The notes below the pieces were generated by a model, which saw only the letters and a program-made list of their open reading frames with translations, did not search any database and had not been told where the DNA came from. From Rhizoclosmatium globosum (Eukaryota > Chytridiomycota > Chytridiomycetes > Chytridiales > Chytriomycetaceae): a stretch of DNA of 56,275 bases. A program made the translations under genes and the position numbers. Below, one piece after another: positions 31,557-43,003 of this stretch (its first letter is position 1; every line of letters starts with the position of its first letter). Location: the NCBI GenBank assembly GCA_002104985.1, contig MCGO01000237.1:1-56275 (forward strand). Reading direction: 5' to 3'.

Positions 31557-33135
31557 TCAAGCTTTCAACTCGTCGCGAACTTGGACAACAGTGTCCACAA
31601 TAATTCCATCCAAACCTGCCTTTTGCAGCGCTTTCGCATTTCCAGGAACACAATTCTTGGCACCATACGTAAATACAGCCTTGTCGCCACCCATAATTTC
31701 TTTTGCAGCGTTGATTCGCGATACTGGATCCTCTACAACTGGTGTCGCATCAGAAACTATTCCATCAAGATTCGCAAATTTGGCGAATTCAGCCGCCGCA
31801 AGGAAAGAATTTGTTCGAATATCCCATGTTGGATGAGTTCCTCCCATTGTAAGGAAAAGGACAGGGTAGCGCGACTAATGCGTATGACAAAGGACAAATC
31901 AGTCGGGCCCCAGTTTTAATTCGACAAGTAAAACAAACCTGCTTTAACTTTGCCATACGACAGGCTTCAGGATTAAAACATGAAAAAACGATGGGGCGAT
32001 TGCCAGCATGATCCAAAGTGGTTTGCAGGATCGCATCAACAAAGGTATTGTATTCGATTGTGACGAGATTGTCGGCAGGAATCTCTTCTGGCATCGGGTA
32101 CTTGATTTCAATATTAAATCCTAGTTCCGGTGGAAGCGTCTGGAATGTGTGGATTACAACTAGTGTTCGTCAACAACAAGAATCAAACCTTGAGAACATG
32201 TTCAAGGGTAGTGAAAGGACTGTTTCCATACTTTTGCTTCGTGGTAAGAAATTCTGCTTCTGTCAAGTCCTTGATTTCCGTGTGTTTCTCGTATTCGCTC
32301 ACAATGGAATCGTGGTAGAGGACAACTTTCAAGTCCTTGGACACTTGGGCATCAAATTCCACAAATGGAGCCCCAACGCGGAAGGCTTCAGCAAACGATT
32401 CACACGAGTTTTCGGAGATTTGAGGAAGACTGTCCTTGTTTTCGGGTGCAAACAAGACCCTGTTCATTCCAATTCCACGGTGACCGACTAAAATAGTGTC
32501 CCCAGTTTTCAAAACGGTATTTGTTGACTTGATATAGGCTAATGGGTGCTCAAAATACGTAGATAGACACGTTTCGAGTGTAATGGTGCCAACAATGGTG
32601 TCCTTTTCAGTTAAAGTTACAGGAAAGCGACCCGCTTTTGGCTCAGCTTCTCCACACAATGATTCGAATTTACCGGTGAGTGGATACTGGCCAGAAGCAG
32701 AACCATTGGCGTGTGTTACAACAACAGCCAATAAAGAGTCTGAGAAGGAGGTCACTGGCACAGCGATTGAAACTTCTGCAGCACCGTATGCATTATTTAA
32801 GCTAAGTTTGAGAGGATGAAGAGGTCCTGTGAGGCATTCAGTCAAATGAACACCTTGTAATAATAAACCAGGTCACCTTCACTTCCATCTGCATTTCGAA
32901 GCCCAACTTCCACCTTCAGATCAGACGGAATAGCTCCGACTGTCCACTGAATTACAGATTGATCGTGTCGGCGCTGGTCAAATGAAATGGCAGCCACGTG
33001 CAGAATGTGTTGACTTTGGCTCATCCAAACTTGCTTTTGGTTTGAAAAAGTTCGCATTTGTTGAACTGACTTGAAACTATTGTTTGGTGGGTAAAGGACG
33101 GAGCTTAGGCGCTGTGAAATGCATCGTCTTATCAT
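31557..33135 (-). CDS. Glycerophosphodiester phosphodiesterase, GPCPD1-like
   Basis: Hydrolyses glycerophosphodiesters such as glycerophosphocholine to sn-glycerol-3-phosphate and the alcohol. The GDPD core begins LVGHRGIGMNR and continues ENSCESFAEAFRVGAPFVEFDAQVSKD and VVLYHD, the His/Glu/Asp active-site set. A later exon has GFNIEIKYPMP and the C-terminal exon has RYPVLFLTMGG and GLDGIIVDTVVQVRDEL. The N terminus is a probable beta-sandwich (CBM20-like in GPCPD1 relatives). It starts MIRRCISQRLSSVLYP, which could be a mitochondrial presequence; a second ATG 26 codons on would skip it. Exons 1 and 2 join only if one T is restored at a TTT run near 32857. There are at least two introns in the 3' half. 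The gene is head to head with GPD. Confidence 0.88.
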
Positions 33136-33417
33136 CTTTCAATCCACAGCAAACCCACACCGTCAACTTCATCAACAGCTCTATTTATTCTATTTATTCT
33201 CTGATTATAAGAAGTTAAAATAGAAGCCTCCACGAGTTCAAGTCGTAAAGTATTAATAACGTCGTTCGAAAACTTCCCGAAGCTTTCCGAAGGCACTCCC
33301 ACGAGATCCCGCACACCGCCAACTTTCCTATCAAAAACAGCGCCTCCGTTCAGATTTCCGTCGCGTTTGCTTCCTGTTTCCACCTTTAAAAAACTGTTCT
33401 TGGAAAGATCAAAGACA
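33136..33417. promoter_or_regulatory. Shared intergenic region of GDPD and GPD
   Basis: The 282 bp between two divergent start codons of enzymes that produce and interconvert glycerol-3-phosphate. No TATA box stands out. Shared control is an inference. Confidence 0.45.
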
Positions 33418-34783
33418 ATGGCCGCCCTCGAACGCATCGCCTCCATCGCGAAAACACTTGCGCCTTCAACTGCTTCAGCCTCAGTTCTCAACAGCGCTCC
33501 ACTTCCCCGTGAGAAGGTCTGCCTGATTGGCTCTGGGAACTGGGGAAGCGTCATTGCTAAGATTGTTGCTGAGAACGTCAAGGCACTTCCGGACTTTGAC
33601 GATGAAGTTCGAATGGTACAGTGTCCCTTAATTTGCTATGATGGGGGTCACTAACTAGGTTTTGATGTTCAGTGGGTCTTTGAGGAGGTGAGGCGACGAG
33701 CCATGGTGTCTGCTCCAAACTCATATATTTAGATGGTCAACGGCGAACGGCTTTCGAAAATCATCAACGATAAGCACGAGAACGTAAAGTACTTGCCCAA
33801 CATTAAACTTCCGACAAACGTGATTGCCCATCCGACTCTCCTCACAGCCGTAGAGGGAGCTACTCTCCTTGTGTTCGTGATTCCACACCAGGTACGCCTA
33901 TCTGGTTTCTTTCCCAGGATATCTGTCGACACTAACATCTGACTCACATTCCTGTATCACCCACCCTGTTATCATCCACTTTCCCATTCGGCACCAGTTC
34001 GTGAAAGGAACTTGCGACCAAATTAAAGGATCAGTGAGATCAGATGCACGTGCAATCTCGCTCATCAAAGGCGTGGACGTGTCTAAAGCAGGGCTTCGTT
34101 TGATTTCTGATGTCATCAAAGAGAACTTGAACGGAATGGACGTGTCTGTGTTGATGGGAGCCAATATTGCGAATGAAGTTGCTGAGGAAAAGTTCTGTGA
34201 GGCGACTGTTGGATACCGGAATGAGGCGAACGGATTGTTGTGGCAAAAAGTGTTCAACAAACCATATTTTAAGATTGCTGCTGTTGGTGAGTGGATACTG
34301 GTAATCAATGTTTGTTAATACTTTCGGGATACAGAGGATGTTGAAGGAGTTGAGCTTTGTGGAGCATTGAAAAACGTGGTTGCAATTGCCGCAGGATTAG
34401 TAGATGGATTAAAGTACGGAGACAACACGAAAGCTGCCATTATTCGCATTGGACTCTCAGAAATGCGTCGATTCTCCAAACACTTCCACTCCTCAGTCAA
34501 GGACAACACATTCTTTGAAAGTTGTGGAGTTGCTGACGTGATTACAACCTGTTTTGGAGGACGAAACCGAAAAGTCGCTGAAGCCCATGTTCTCACCGGC
34601 AAATCATTTGAGGAACTTGAGAAAGAATTGTTGAATGGACAGAAGCTGCAGGGAACGCTTACAGCACGAGAAATCTTTATGATCCTTGAGCCAAAGGGAC
34701 TGACAAAAGAGTTCCCACTTTTTACGCAAGTTTATCGAATTTGTTACGAGGGATTGGATCCAAAAGCGATTATCAACTTGTAG
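33418..34783 (+). CDS. GPD1: NAD+-dependent glycerol-3-phosphate dehydrogenase
   Basis: Interconverts dihydroxyacetone phosphate and glycerol-3-phosphate in the cytosol, for glycerol production, lipid synthesis and redox balance. Five exons (33418-33615, 33673-33687, 33733-33891, 33998-34286, 34335-34783) give 369 residues. The NAD-binding start is [45 protein letters not shown] and [22 protein letters not shown] are family signatures. The catalytic-domain blocks [29 protein letters not shown] and [13 protein letters not shown] are intact. Exon 2 is only 15 nt (WVFEE) and is needed to complete the conserved VRMWVFEE segment. All junctions keep frame. Confidence 0.95.
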
Positions 34784-34881
34784 ATTGTAGAATTTTGGAA
34801 TACAGTCTTTAATGAGTCCAAATTATTGAAATAATTAAACGAAGATTAAAGAAACGTTCTGTCGAGATTATGCGTGGCCAG

Positions 34882-35810
34882 TCATAAAAGCCTTCCAATA
34901 CTCGTCGATTTTGAAAACAAAATTGAACTCTCCTCCAGTTCAACAGGCAGCATTGATGCATCCACTACATCAAGCAAACGAATCCATCCACCCATTCCTT
35001 GCTCTACTTTCTTCTCTTGACGACCGTCTGTGGTCGCGAAACAAATTTTTGCGAGTGTCACTGGATCCACAAAAGGTTTAACCAGTTTGTACATTACTGG
35101 AATATACCAAGACGGGTGCACAACCACACTCATACCAAGTAACTCTGGATAATGCTTTCCCAAAATATCCAAATATTTGATCGTAACACTCATCGGATAT
35201 CCATTGAACATATTGGATCCAGAAAACTCTGTCAAGACGCAGACTTGAGAAACACCTTTCGGCATGGACATCATCGCACGTTCCATCAAATAAAGCGAAA
35301 ATCGAACAGAATCGTCGTAATTCTTGACGCTTCCTGTTTGACGTTTGTCAGTATGGATGGAGATCGGAGGTTGCCAAACTCACCACCCAGCCTCGCGACG
35401 TTCACAATCAGAGGCCTTCCCTTCTTATCAAACCCATTCAAGTACTGCCCTCCAATAGCGCAAATGGTCTTCATATCCTCCCACCGGTTCTCTCTTGGTC
35501 GGAAGTCTCGACGCCATTGTAACGTATCCTGCAACCGAACAGCCGATTCATCCAGCTGCCATTTTGTTGCTTTCAAGTATCGAACGAGGCATTCATCGCT
35601 TAGGAAGTCTTGTTCTTCGGGACATGGTGTTCCTGTGAGCTCATTGAGGATCAAGGGGAGTTCTTGGTTGCGAAATGTGTCAAACATCCTCTTTTGTTCA
35701 GTCGAGAGGCCGTTGAAGGGGTAGTTTTCGGGAACTGGAGGGATTAGATTGGGTGGGATGGTGAGAATTGGGATGGACGTTGAGTCCGCATTGGCTACAG
35801 CGAGTTTCAT
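34882..35810 (-). CDS. Sec14-like (CRAL-TRIO) protein C, C terminus frameshifted
   Basis: Third member of the Pdr16/Sec14-like family, two exons (35810-35384 and 35333 onward). It shares LVRYLKATKWQLDESAVRLQDTLQWRRDFRP, GFDKKGRPLIVNVARLGG, MFNGYPMSVTIKYL and VVVHPSWYIPVMYKLVKPF with genes A and B, and is closer to A. At the conserved LPVELGG the G run is one base short (near 34945). The printed frame turns into an unrelated tail ending at 34882, while the neighbouring frame reads EFNFVFKIDEYWKAF and stops at 34868, matching A. The same codons are affected in gene B. The intron position differs from A, lying after ARLGG. Confidence 0.85.
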
Positions 35811-36222
35811 GGTCTGATTTTAAATAGATAAGTATTTGTAACATTGTGGTATGAAGGAAAAAGAAGTTAAGCTTTTTACTTCATTAATTTTATGAGTTAA
35901 GTAGGCACCCCATGGTTTACTTTTACGAACCAAACTTCAAGTTAGCACATTCTATTATCACTTGAGAAATAATCACCGTCAGAAGTTAGTTAGCCCCAAC
36001 TTAATGAATTGCTAATTAATCAATTTCGTATTCATAAGGCGCTGAATACTATAATTCCTTAAATCAACCGCGGCCCTAATTTGATTTATCGGATTCATAA
36101 TTTTTCTTTACAGATTTATTGCGTTGCTACCTTCATAACTTGTGGCTCAATTTCGGAATATTGACTTCCATCACTTTTCGAAACTTGTGGCTGAAAAAAA
36201 CCAACCCAAAAATTTCACTCGA
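35811..36222. other. Intergenic, A/T-rich; possible missed 5' exon of the lectin gene
   Basis: No supported ORF. The protein starting at 36223 lacks the signal peptide its paralogs have, so a short leader exon could lie here, but I could not identify one with confidence. Confidence 0.35.
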
Positions 36223-39200
36223 ATGAGTCTCTCAAGTCTCACTTCTGGCTTCATTCAAGTCGCAGGTACCAATACCTGTTGGACTACCGCCGGCGGTGAT
36301 GTCAGTACCGTCCCATGCAACCCACTCGACACGAACCAAGTCTTCACGTTTCAAAGAGTCAACGGTTTTGTTCACATTCAACAGGGAACCAAGTGTGTTA
36401 ACGTATTTGGTGGAGGAATCAAACCCGGTGGAAATGTCAAGGTAATGAAAGCTGTCAAACTTGATTACATTATTACTCATGGCGTCAATGTTAATACAGA
36501 TGTATGATTGTGGTGCTGGAACTACCGCTAGTAACGAACTGTTTGTTCTGGGTGACACCAATCCAACATTTTTGAAGTACAGTCTTGCAACCAACCTATG
36601 TCTCGGGCAAAACGGTTTCCTGTACACGAACCAGTAAGTCGATTTCCCTGATATTATTAATTTTTAATCGGCAAATGCAGAGATTGTCCTAAATCTGCCA
36701 CGACTGGATTCCAATTCAACCTCCTCTCCTCTGTAGCTCCACAAGTGGCCACAATTTCAAGCGGCTTTGTTCAAATATCAAACAGTAACAATTGCTGGTC
36801 GACTTCTGGAGGCGGTATCAACGCCGTTCCATGTAATCCAGCTGACACAGCTCAAGTTTTCTCTTTTGTTTGGATGAACGGATTCCTCCAGATTAAGCAA
36901 GGAAATAACTGTGCCAACGTTGCTGGAGGCGGCTACTCGCCAGGAGGAAAGTTGGGAGTAAGTGAAGATTAAATTTTTTGTTTAATTGACAGAAACGTTT
37001 CAGGTTTACCCTTGTAGCTCTGGAACAGGCGTCAGCAATGATAAATTTTCGACAAGCGGCATCAATCCAGTGACTCTTCAATACAGCATATTGCCAAGTC
37101 TTTGCATTGGTACTTCTGATGCAGGGTTCACCAATCAGTTAGTCAAACAAACTGTTTGTATCAAGGCAATTTTAGTAATCACACGTTATAGGTTCTGTCC
37201 AAACACAATCAATTCAGCTTTCCAATTCAATTTTGTGTCTACCCCAAATCTGGTTTTAAGCTGTCCTGTTGGTTCCACCATTTCAACTTCCACCACTAAT
37301 GTCGGCCAAGCTCGAATCGGATCTCTTTACGGAAACCAGCTCTATGATCCGAAAAATGAAGTTAATAACACCTACGCGGTTCAGCCCATCACTGTCGTTG
37401 TTAAAAATGCTCAGGGAGTCGTCCAGCCTTGGTGCCAAGTATACTGGACTCCCCGTGCTTCCTCTGACTTTTCAAGTGGCTGGGTTTATCCCAACTCCAA
37501 ATTTACAGACCAAACAGGGTCTGTCATTGCTTCTTGGATGGCCGGAAACGGGCCCTCGCAGTTTTTGGATGTATCCATCACAACTGATGATGGAAACTCT
37601 CAATCTTTGACTATTACAGGAGCTGGAGTTCCTCACAGTACACGATCGAACTCAATCCATGTCACCTATGCAAGTCCAAACTGGGAAAAATTCTCTGTCG
37701 ACCTTATTCCACATTCTTGGCCACCAACTACATATTACATGGCGATTGGAACCACCTATATGTACTCTGGTATTCAAAACAATATGATTTTGTTTTCTAT
37801 TTGGGAAGTCGGTGGAAAGAATCCAGATGTGATTTCAAAGCACGAAGATGCTACGTGCAAAGACTTTGGTGGTGAAGGAACCGGTATTCAATGTGCTATT
37901 CCTTTTGCTCCTCAAATTGATGCCACTTACACGTTTGTGATGAGTGTGGTCCCAGCAGGGAACTTGCAAGACTATACAGTTCAAATGACGGATCAATCTT
38001 CTGGGCAGACATACGAAATTGCAACCATGAGACTACAAACAAGTCAGGAGAACCTTGGCGCGTACAGTTTCACAGAAGACTGGGCTACATACAATTCTTC
38101 TTGTCTGCAAACTGACCAGCGCCATGTCACGGTGCAGAATGTCAAGTACTTCAAAAACGGCCAATGGAATCTTGTTGATCCCAGTCTAGTTTACGGAGAC
38201 GCGGTCTTTACTCCGAATCACAACGAAGTTTGCACCAATTATGACTTCAACTTTGCTGATGGAAAATACTGGATGAGTAACGGCGGTATGTCAATCGGAA
38301 CTCCTCTCAATATTCCAGGACGATCAAGAAAGTATTATGCGCCACCACCTTCACCCTCAACAACTACGAGTACTTCCAGCTCTACCATTATTCCTGCGTC
38401 ATCCACCGTTATTCCAAATGTCTCAACTACAGTCAAAGCTCCACTTGCAAGCTCCACTAACGTGGTTTCATCAGCTATCGACAAAGGTATCACAACAGCA
38501 ACCGTAACTGTTCCAGGAGCGACTTCTATCGCCAACGTTCCTCGTGCAACAGTATCAAGTACCTCATCAAGTTTAGCTGTTACGGTTCCTTCTTCATCGC
38601 CACTTCCAAATGCTCCTCCAGCGGTTGTTGCCAGCACTGTGAAAGATATTCAAGCCGCTATTACCGCAAACGACAAACCTTCCCCGCTTTATGGCTTGAA
38701 GATAGATTCTACTGCTTTGGCCAATTCTTTGGTGAGCATAAGCTTCACCCTGGCTCCTGGGTCAAAGAAACAATTCGTTGCTCCTACTGTTGCTGCTGGC
38801 TCTGGAAATGGCTTCAATATGGGTGTTGTTGTTGTCTCCTCTACTCAGTACAAGTTCACAACAGTTCCCATTGCAATTCGTAGCACTACCAACTCAATTT
38901 TTGCAGCAACTCCAGCGACTGGAGGCGGTGCACAGCTTTTGTACACTGTTGCAAATACCGTATCTCAAATTTGGTATGAGCTGGTGCTTAGTGTGGATGG
39001 TGTGAAGTTGACGGTAAATGTTTATGGTGGGCAAACTCTTTTGTTGAGTGTGGACTTTGGAGTTGCTTTGGGACAGAAAAGACAAGACGGCGGATTTTCG
39101 CTCGTTGCTGGAATTGCGCCGGTTATTGATTCTGTTCTTTTGGCAACCGATTCTGCAGCCAGCAAGGCTCCACCTTCAACCACATTGACCACTGCAAATT

Positions 39201-39364
39201 TAATTCCTACTGTGCCTTCTATTCCAAACTACGGTGCTCCTACTACCGCTGCTGCTGCTGCTGCTGCCGCGCCTTCCAAGACCCAAGCTAATGTTCTTTA
39301 CTCTGGTTCGCGTCAAAGCGCTATTGTTTCTGTTCTTGGACTTTTGTTTGTTTTGATTATCTGA
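36223..39364 (+). CDS. Surface protein: two lectin-like modules, Ig-like domain, DUF3472, Ser/Thr stalk, GPI tail (family copy 1)
   Basis: Five exons (36223-36441, 36500-36633, 36681-36957, 37004-37137, 37192-39364) give about 978 residues. Two homologous N-terminal modules ([14 protein letters not shown]... and [14 protein letters not shown]...), each with paired Cys and an N/K-C-x-N-V motif, look like beta-trefoil (R-type) lectin halves. They share intron positions. Next comes an Ig-like segment ([13 protein letters not shown]...[18 protein letters not shown]). A DUF3472-type domain follows with [22 protein letters not shown] and [11 protein letters not shown]. Then come a Ser/Thr/Pro stalk, a second beta-rich domain, an Ala run and a C-terminal hydrophobic segment ([12 protein letters not shown]) typical of a GPI signal. 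The chosen ATG gives no signal peptide, so a 5' exon may be missing. Probably a cell-wall or surface glycan-binding protein. Confidence 0.8.
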
Positions 39365-39451
39365 TTCTATTACTCCCCTTTCTTCACTTGAATTAGGATT
39401 GGTAAATAATTGAAAGACCTCTTTCTCTTCTATCCATTTTTCTTGACACTA

Positions 39452-40799
39452 ATGCCCATCATTGAAGAAGTTCTCGATCGACGAGTGCACGTCATCACTG
39501 GCTCCAACACGTAACGCCGCCCACTTGACTGACTAAGAGAAGCGAAGCTGACTAACTTGATTATTTCAGCGGCATCGGCTTCGCAACGGCGGCCCGACTC
39601 TGCGCGGCCGCGGCCCAGGCAAAGCAAAGCGCCGTCGTTGTTCTCGCGTGTCGAAATGCGAAGAAGGCGAATGCGGCCAGACTCGATCTGCTGTCGAAGT
39701 TGGGGCCTGCTGAGAAGGACTTTGTCGAAGTTGAAGTCCTCGAATGCGACTTGGCGGATTCAAAGGCCGTTTTGGAATCAGCGAAAGTGTTTCGAAAAAG
39801 GTGCGTTTGATTGGATGGGTTGATTGATTGGGTGGTTGGTTGGTTGGTGTGCCAGGGAGTGGTGAGATGGTCTGATCGCAAGGTTATTAGATACAACCGC
39901 CTGGACTCCCTCATCTTCAATGCGGGTATGATCCCGGTCGAATCTGTAAACATCTTCAAGGCGGCAATTGCGCTTCTCAAAGACCCTGCCAACATTGCAA
40001 AGACAACAGGCGAAGTTATGGTTCAATCAATTGGTTCCACGACCAAAGACGAATTTCAGTTCGGAGAAGCCTTTGCGGCCAACTTTCTTGGACATTATTT
40101 GCTCTTGAAGGAGCTTGAGGGTGTTCTGGAAAAGACTACAAAACTGTTGAAGGATGAGAATCGGGGCTGGGAAGGCGCTCGTGTCATTTGGTTGACCAGC
40201 GACACTGCTGAACATCATATGTTTGATCCCAACGATATCATGTGTTTGAAGGGGTGCGTATATTTCAGTTGTGATGCTACCCCGCCAACGTTTTAACATT
40301 ATCACATGATACAGAGCTTATCCATACGAATCTTCGAAACGATTGATTGAACTGATTCATTTGGAAACCGCGGCTCGTCTTCGCGAAAAAGGAATTTATA
40401 GTGTTGTGGCGAACCCTGGAATCAGTGCAACAGACGTAATGAAAGGAACTGTACCAACATGGTTGATTCTCGTCGCTCTCTACTTTGTATGTTTGTTTTA
40501 TTACTAGTTTTTCGATGCACTAACACTGATGTTAGTTCCGCTTCTGCTTCTTACCGGCCGTTTGCATTACACCATTCAATGCATCCCGATCTGAAGCTTA
40601 TCTTGCTATAGAAGTGACTGATCCAAATGAACTGAATCCCAAGACTGTATATCAATCGGATGTCACATTTTGGGGAACGTCGAGAGTTCGCAAATTGATT
40701 TTGAGCAGAGAAGGTGTTATTGACTGTTCCGGTGACGTTTGTACGAATAGAAACGTTGATTTTGACAAAAATTCGGGAGGAGGTGGATGCGATTTATAA
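39452..40799 (+). CDS. ERG27: 3-keto-sterol reductase (SDR family)
   Basis: Reduces the C-3 ketone of 4-demethylated sterol intermediates in ergosterol synthesis at the ER or lipid droplets. Five exons (39452-39510, 39570-39800, 39891-40253, 40315-40486, 40536-40799) give 362 residues. The NADP-binding start is VHVITGSNTGIGFATA. LDSLIFNAGM is the NAG motif. GEAFAANFLGHYLLLKEL and ARVIWLTSDTAEH lead to the catalytic YESSKRLIELIHL, with the Tyr and Lys in YxxxK. The long insert between NAG and the active site is characteristic of Erg27/HSD17B7. A hydrophobic stretch follows (WLILVALYFFRFCFL). No frame breaks. Confidence 0.85.
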
Positions 40800-41027
40800 T
40801 CGCGTCAAGAAGGCTTCTGCTTGAACTATTTCAATGACAACGGCAATCTTTGGCAGTACTTTGTAATAAATCCTGACAAACAATTCACTTAATCTCCAAA
40901 TGCAGAGAGCAAATCCCGCCACATTCTCTCTGCTCTTTGCTCTCCAATTGAATGTGATGAGCACTGAATTTGTAATTGCTTTAAATCAGAGTTCGTTCCA
41001 ACAATCAAACACTGTAAATCAACTAGA
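40800..41027. other. Intergenic region between ERG27 and the C2H2 gene
   Basis: About 230 bp, A/T-rich, with no ORF. It presumably holds the terminator of ERG27 and the promoter of the next gene, but I see no diagnostic element. Confidence 0.4.
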
Positions 41028-41600
41028 ATGCAAACACCAAACATGACTCCAACGATGCTGCCTGGAACCTACGAACAAGACGCCCACCAGCAATCTCAAT
41101 CCTACTACCTGAGCCCATCACCCCCAACGCCTCCTCCATCAAAACACCAAAAGCAACGGCATCAGTGCCCAGAATGCTCACAATCATTCACAAACATCTA
41201 CAACCTACGAACCCACAATTCCACCGTCCACGCCGGTGACAAACCGTACGCGTGCACACAATGCCCTGCTCGCTTTGGGAAAAGATTTAACCTGAAACGG
41301 CATGAAGTCGTGCATGAAGCTGAAGGGAGTAATAAGTTTGTGTGTGGTGAATGTGGGAAGGGGTTTTCGCAGAAGGGACACTGGCGGGGACATGTTGTGC
41401 AGAAACATGGCGGTGTTGGGTTGGATGCAGTTAATTTGGGAGAGGAATGTGAAAAGGGAAGTTGTGGAAGAGGTTGTTGGACGGAGGTTGGTGGTTCAAG
41501 CTTTTATTTGGAGATGCGAGACTTGTGGATGTACCTTTGCATCAAGAGGTGGATTAGAGTTTCATTGTGTTATCAGTTCATGTTTAGAAAATTAAAATGA
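41028..41600 (+). CDS. C2H2 zinc-finger protein, three fingers in frame plus one out of frame
   Basis: The ATG at 41028 opens MQTPNMTPTMLPG, a Gln/Pro/Ser-rich N terminus, then three C2H2 fingers: HQCPECSQSFTNIYNLRTH, YACTQCPARFGKRFNLKRH (with the HAGDKPY linker) and FVCGECGKGFSQKGHWRGH. After about 41410 the frame loses resemblance to a protein. The +1 frame then carries a fourth finger-like motif (WRCETCGCTFASRGGLEFH) and stops at 41595. A one-base indel between 41410 and 41490 is likely. A nuclear DNA-binding role is typical of the family; the target is unknown. Confidence 0.75.
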   Translation: MQTPNMTPTMLPGTYEQDAHQQSQSYYLSPSPPTPPPSKHQKQRHQCPECSQSFTNIYNLRTHNSTVHAGDKPYACTQCPARFGKRFNLKRHEVVHEAEGSNKFVCGECGKGFSQKGHWRGHVVQKHGGVGLDAVNLGEECEKGSCGRGCWTEVGGSSFYLEMRDLWMYLCIKRWIRVSLCYQFMFRKLK

Positions 41601-41772
41601 GATTCGTTGTTGTATCTCATGATTTTTAAAGTTAGGGAAGAACGCATTCATTCACAAGTTCACAACACGCACTTGAAGTCCTTGTTTTCCGATTGGAATC
41701 ATTGTGTCGATAGATTACAAGGGATAGTTTCTTTTTCAGTCAAATCCCCAGGCTGATCCCACTGCCACGCGC

Positions 41773-42800
41773 ATGGCCTTAACCTCGGAATCATATGGCA
41801 GTCCGTCATCGCATATTCTCCTGTCATCAGACTCCAAGAAATGGTTCTCACGGGTGAGTGCAATGGATCAATCCAGCCACAATCCGCTTGCCCGTGGCTC
41901 TTACAAATGCTCAACAGGGTTGCCTTCTACTGGCGAATCTTATGCTCTTTGTACTGTCAGTGGGAATCATCTTTGCGGGATATGCAATCCAGACTTGGTT
42001 GACTGACGATGTTTGGGTTTGTTTTTGCGGTTGTGACACTCCTTTTTACTGATCGTCAAGTACAGCAATTCGTTAGTGACAACATCATGATTACGAAAGG
42101 AGTTGCTGTTGCAGTTGAGTTGCCTTTGGGTGTTTGATAGATGAGGTTAGTGTGACTCATACGAGTATACCACAGTTCCTGTTTATCGGATCCGTGATGC
42201 TGATTCTGTCGCTCGTTGGAGCTATCGGTGCATGTACAAGACAGAAACGAACTTTGATGGGGTATTTCTACGCCATTTTATTCATGGGTCTGCTGTGATT
42301 ATCTGCGGTGTTGTTTTCTTGGTCAAGCTGTCAAACAACTTGAGGACGTGGGATGGGATGCAAATGTCGGATTGGATTAGTTATTCAAATTATGAGAGGA
42401 TCGGTACCAATCGATAGTGAGTTTCATCTATTTACACGCTTGGCGTTTTTCATACTGATATACTTCATGAATAGTATGCATGCTGCGGCTATGGATCATT
42501 AAAAAGCCAATGCCTACACTGGTCCAGTGCTTTTCAATCCATCTGCTAGGAAAACGGGAAATCCATGTTTGGATACAATATACGTTGCAAATTCCCCAGA
42601 CTGTCTGAACGGAGGTGTTTCCTGGTACGAACTGTATCTTTCGCTGTCAGGCGCCTTGTTTGCTGTGACGGGAATTGTTTGCTTACGTGTGTGACTGCGT
42701 CAGCTTATTTGGTATTCCGTACGATTGACTCACCGGTGAAAAAGAAGTCCATGGATGATCTGCAGCCCTTTTTTGCAAAATCATGGCTCGTAACTCTTGC
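41773..42800 (+). CDS. Tetraspanin-like membrane protein, copy 1 (frames broken)
   Basis: Exon 1 from ATG 41773 ends SDSKKWFSR. An intron (about 41853-41918) leads to TM1 (GCLLLANLMLFVLSVGIIFAGYAIQTW). Later exons give TM2 (QFLFIGSVMLILSLVGAIGACTRQKRTLMG) and TM3 (YFYAILFMGLLVIICGVVFLVKL). A Cys-containing loop follows (NPCLDTIYV...SPDCLNGG), then TM4 (ELYLSLSGALFAVTGIVCL) and a short cytosolic tail. The topology, small first loop and Cys-bearing large second loop resemble fungal tetraspanins. Several one-base shifts are needed to join the pieces (for example near 42290 and 42680), so the exact product cannot be given. Confidence 0.6.
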
Positions 42801-43003
42801 TGTGTATTTATTTCTTGGTTTCTCTCATATTCGTTATTCATTCACGTGCATCTTAATTCTAAAGTATATGTCCTCTTCCTCTTCTAATATTATAACTGTG
42901 ATGGCAGAATCTGTTGAACCTTGGGCGGCAGAACATCACCAAAAGAAAACACCAAAACCACCAAACCTTCCTCTCCTCCTCCCACCCAGCATTCAATCCC
43001 CAG

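Noticed and set aside
32840..32870. A 27-bp intron in the GDPD gene.
   Set aside because: Splicing it does not restore the downstream frame. Adding one T in a TTT run does, and keeps the KVFILTECLTGPLHPL continuity, so an indel is more likely.
36223..37137. The lectin-like modules as evidence of a ricin-type toxin.
   Set aside because: Only the beta-trefoil carbohydrate-binding type is suggested. There is no catalytic toxin chain, and the context is a surface protein.
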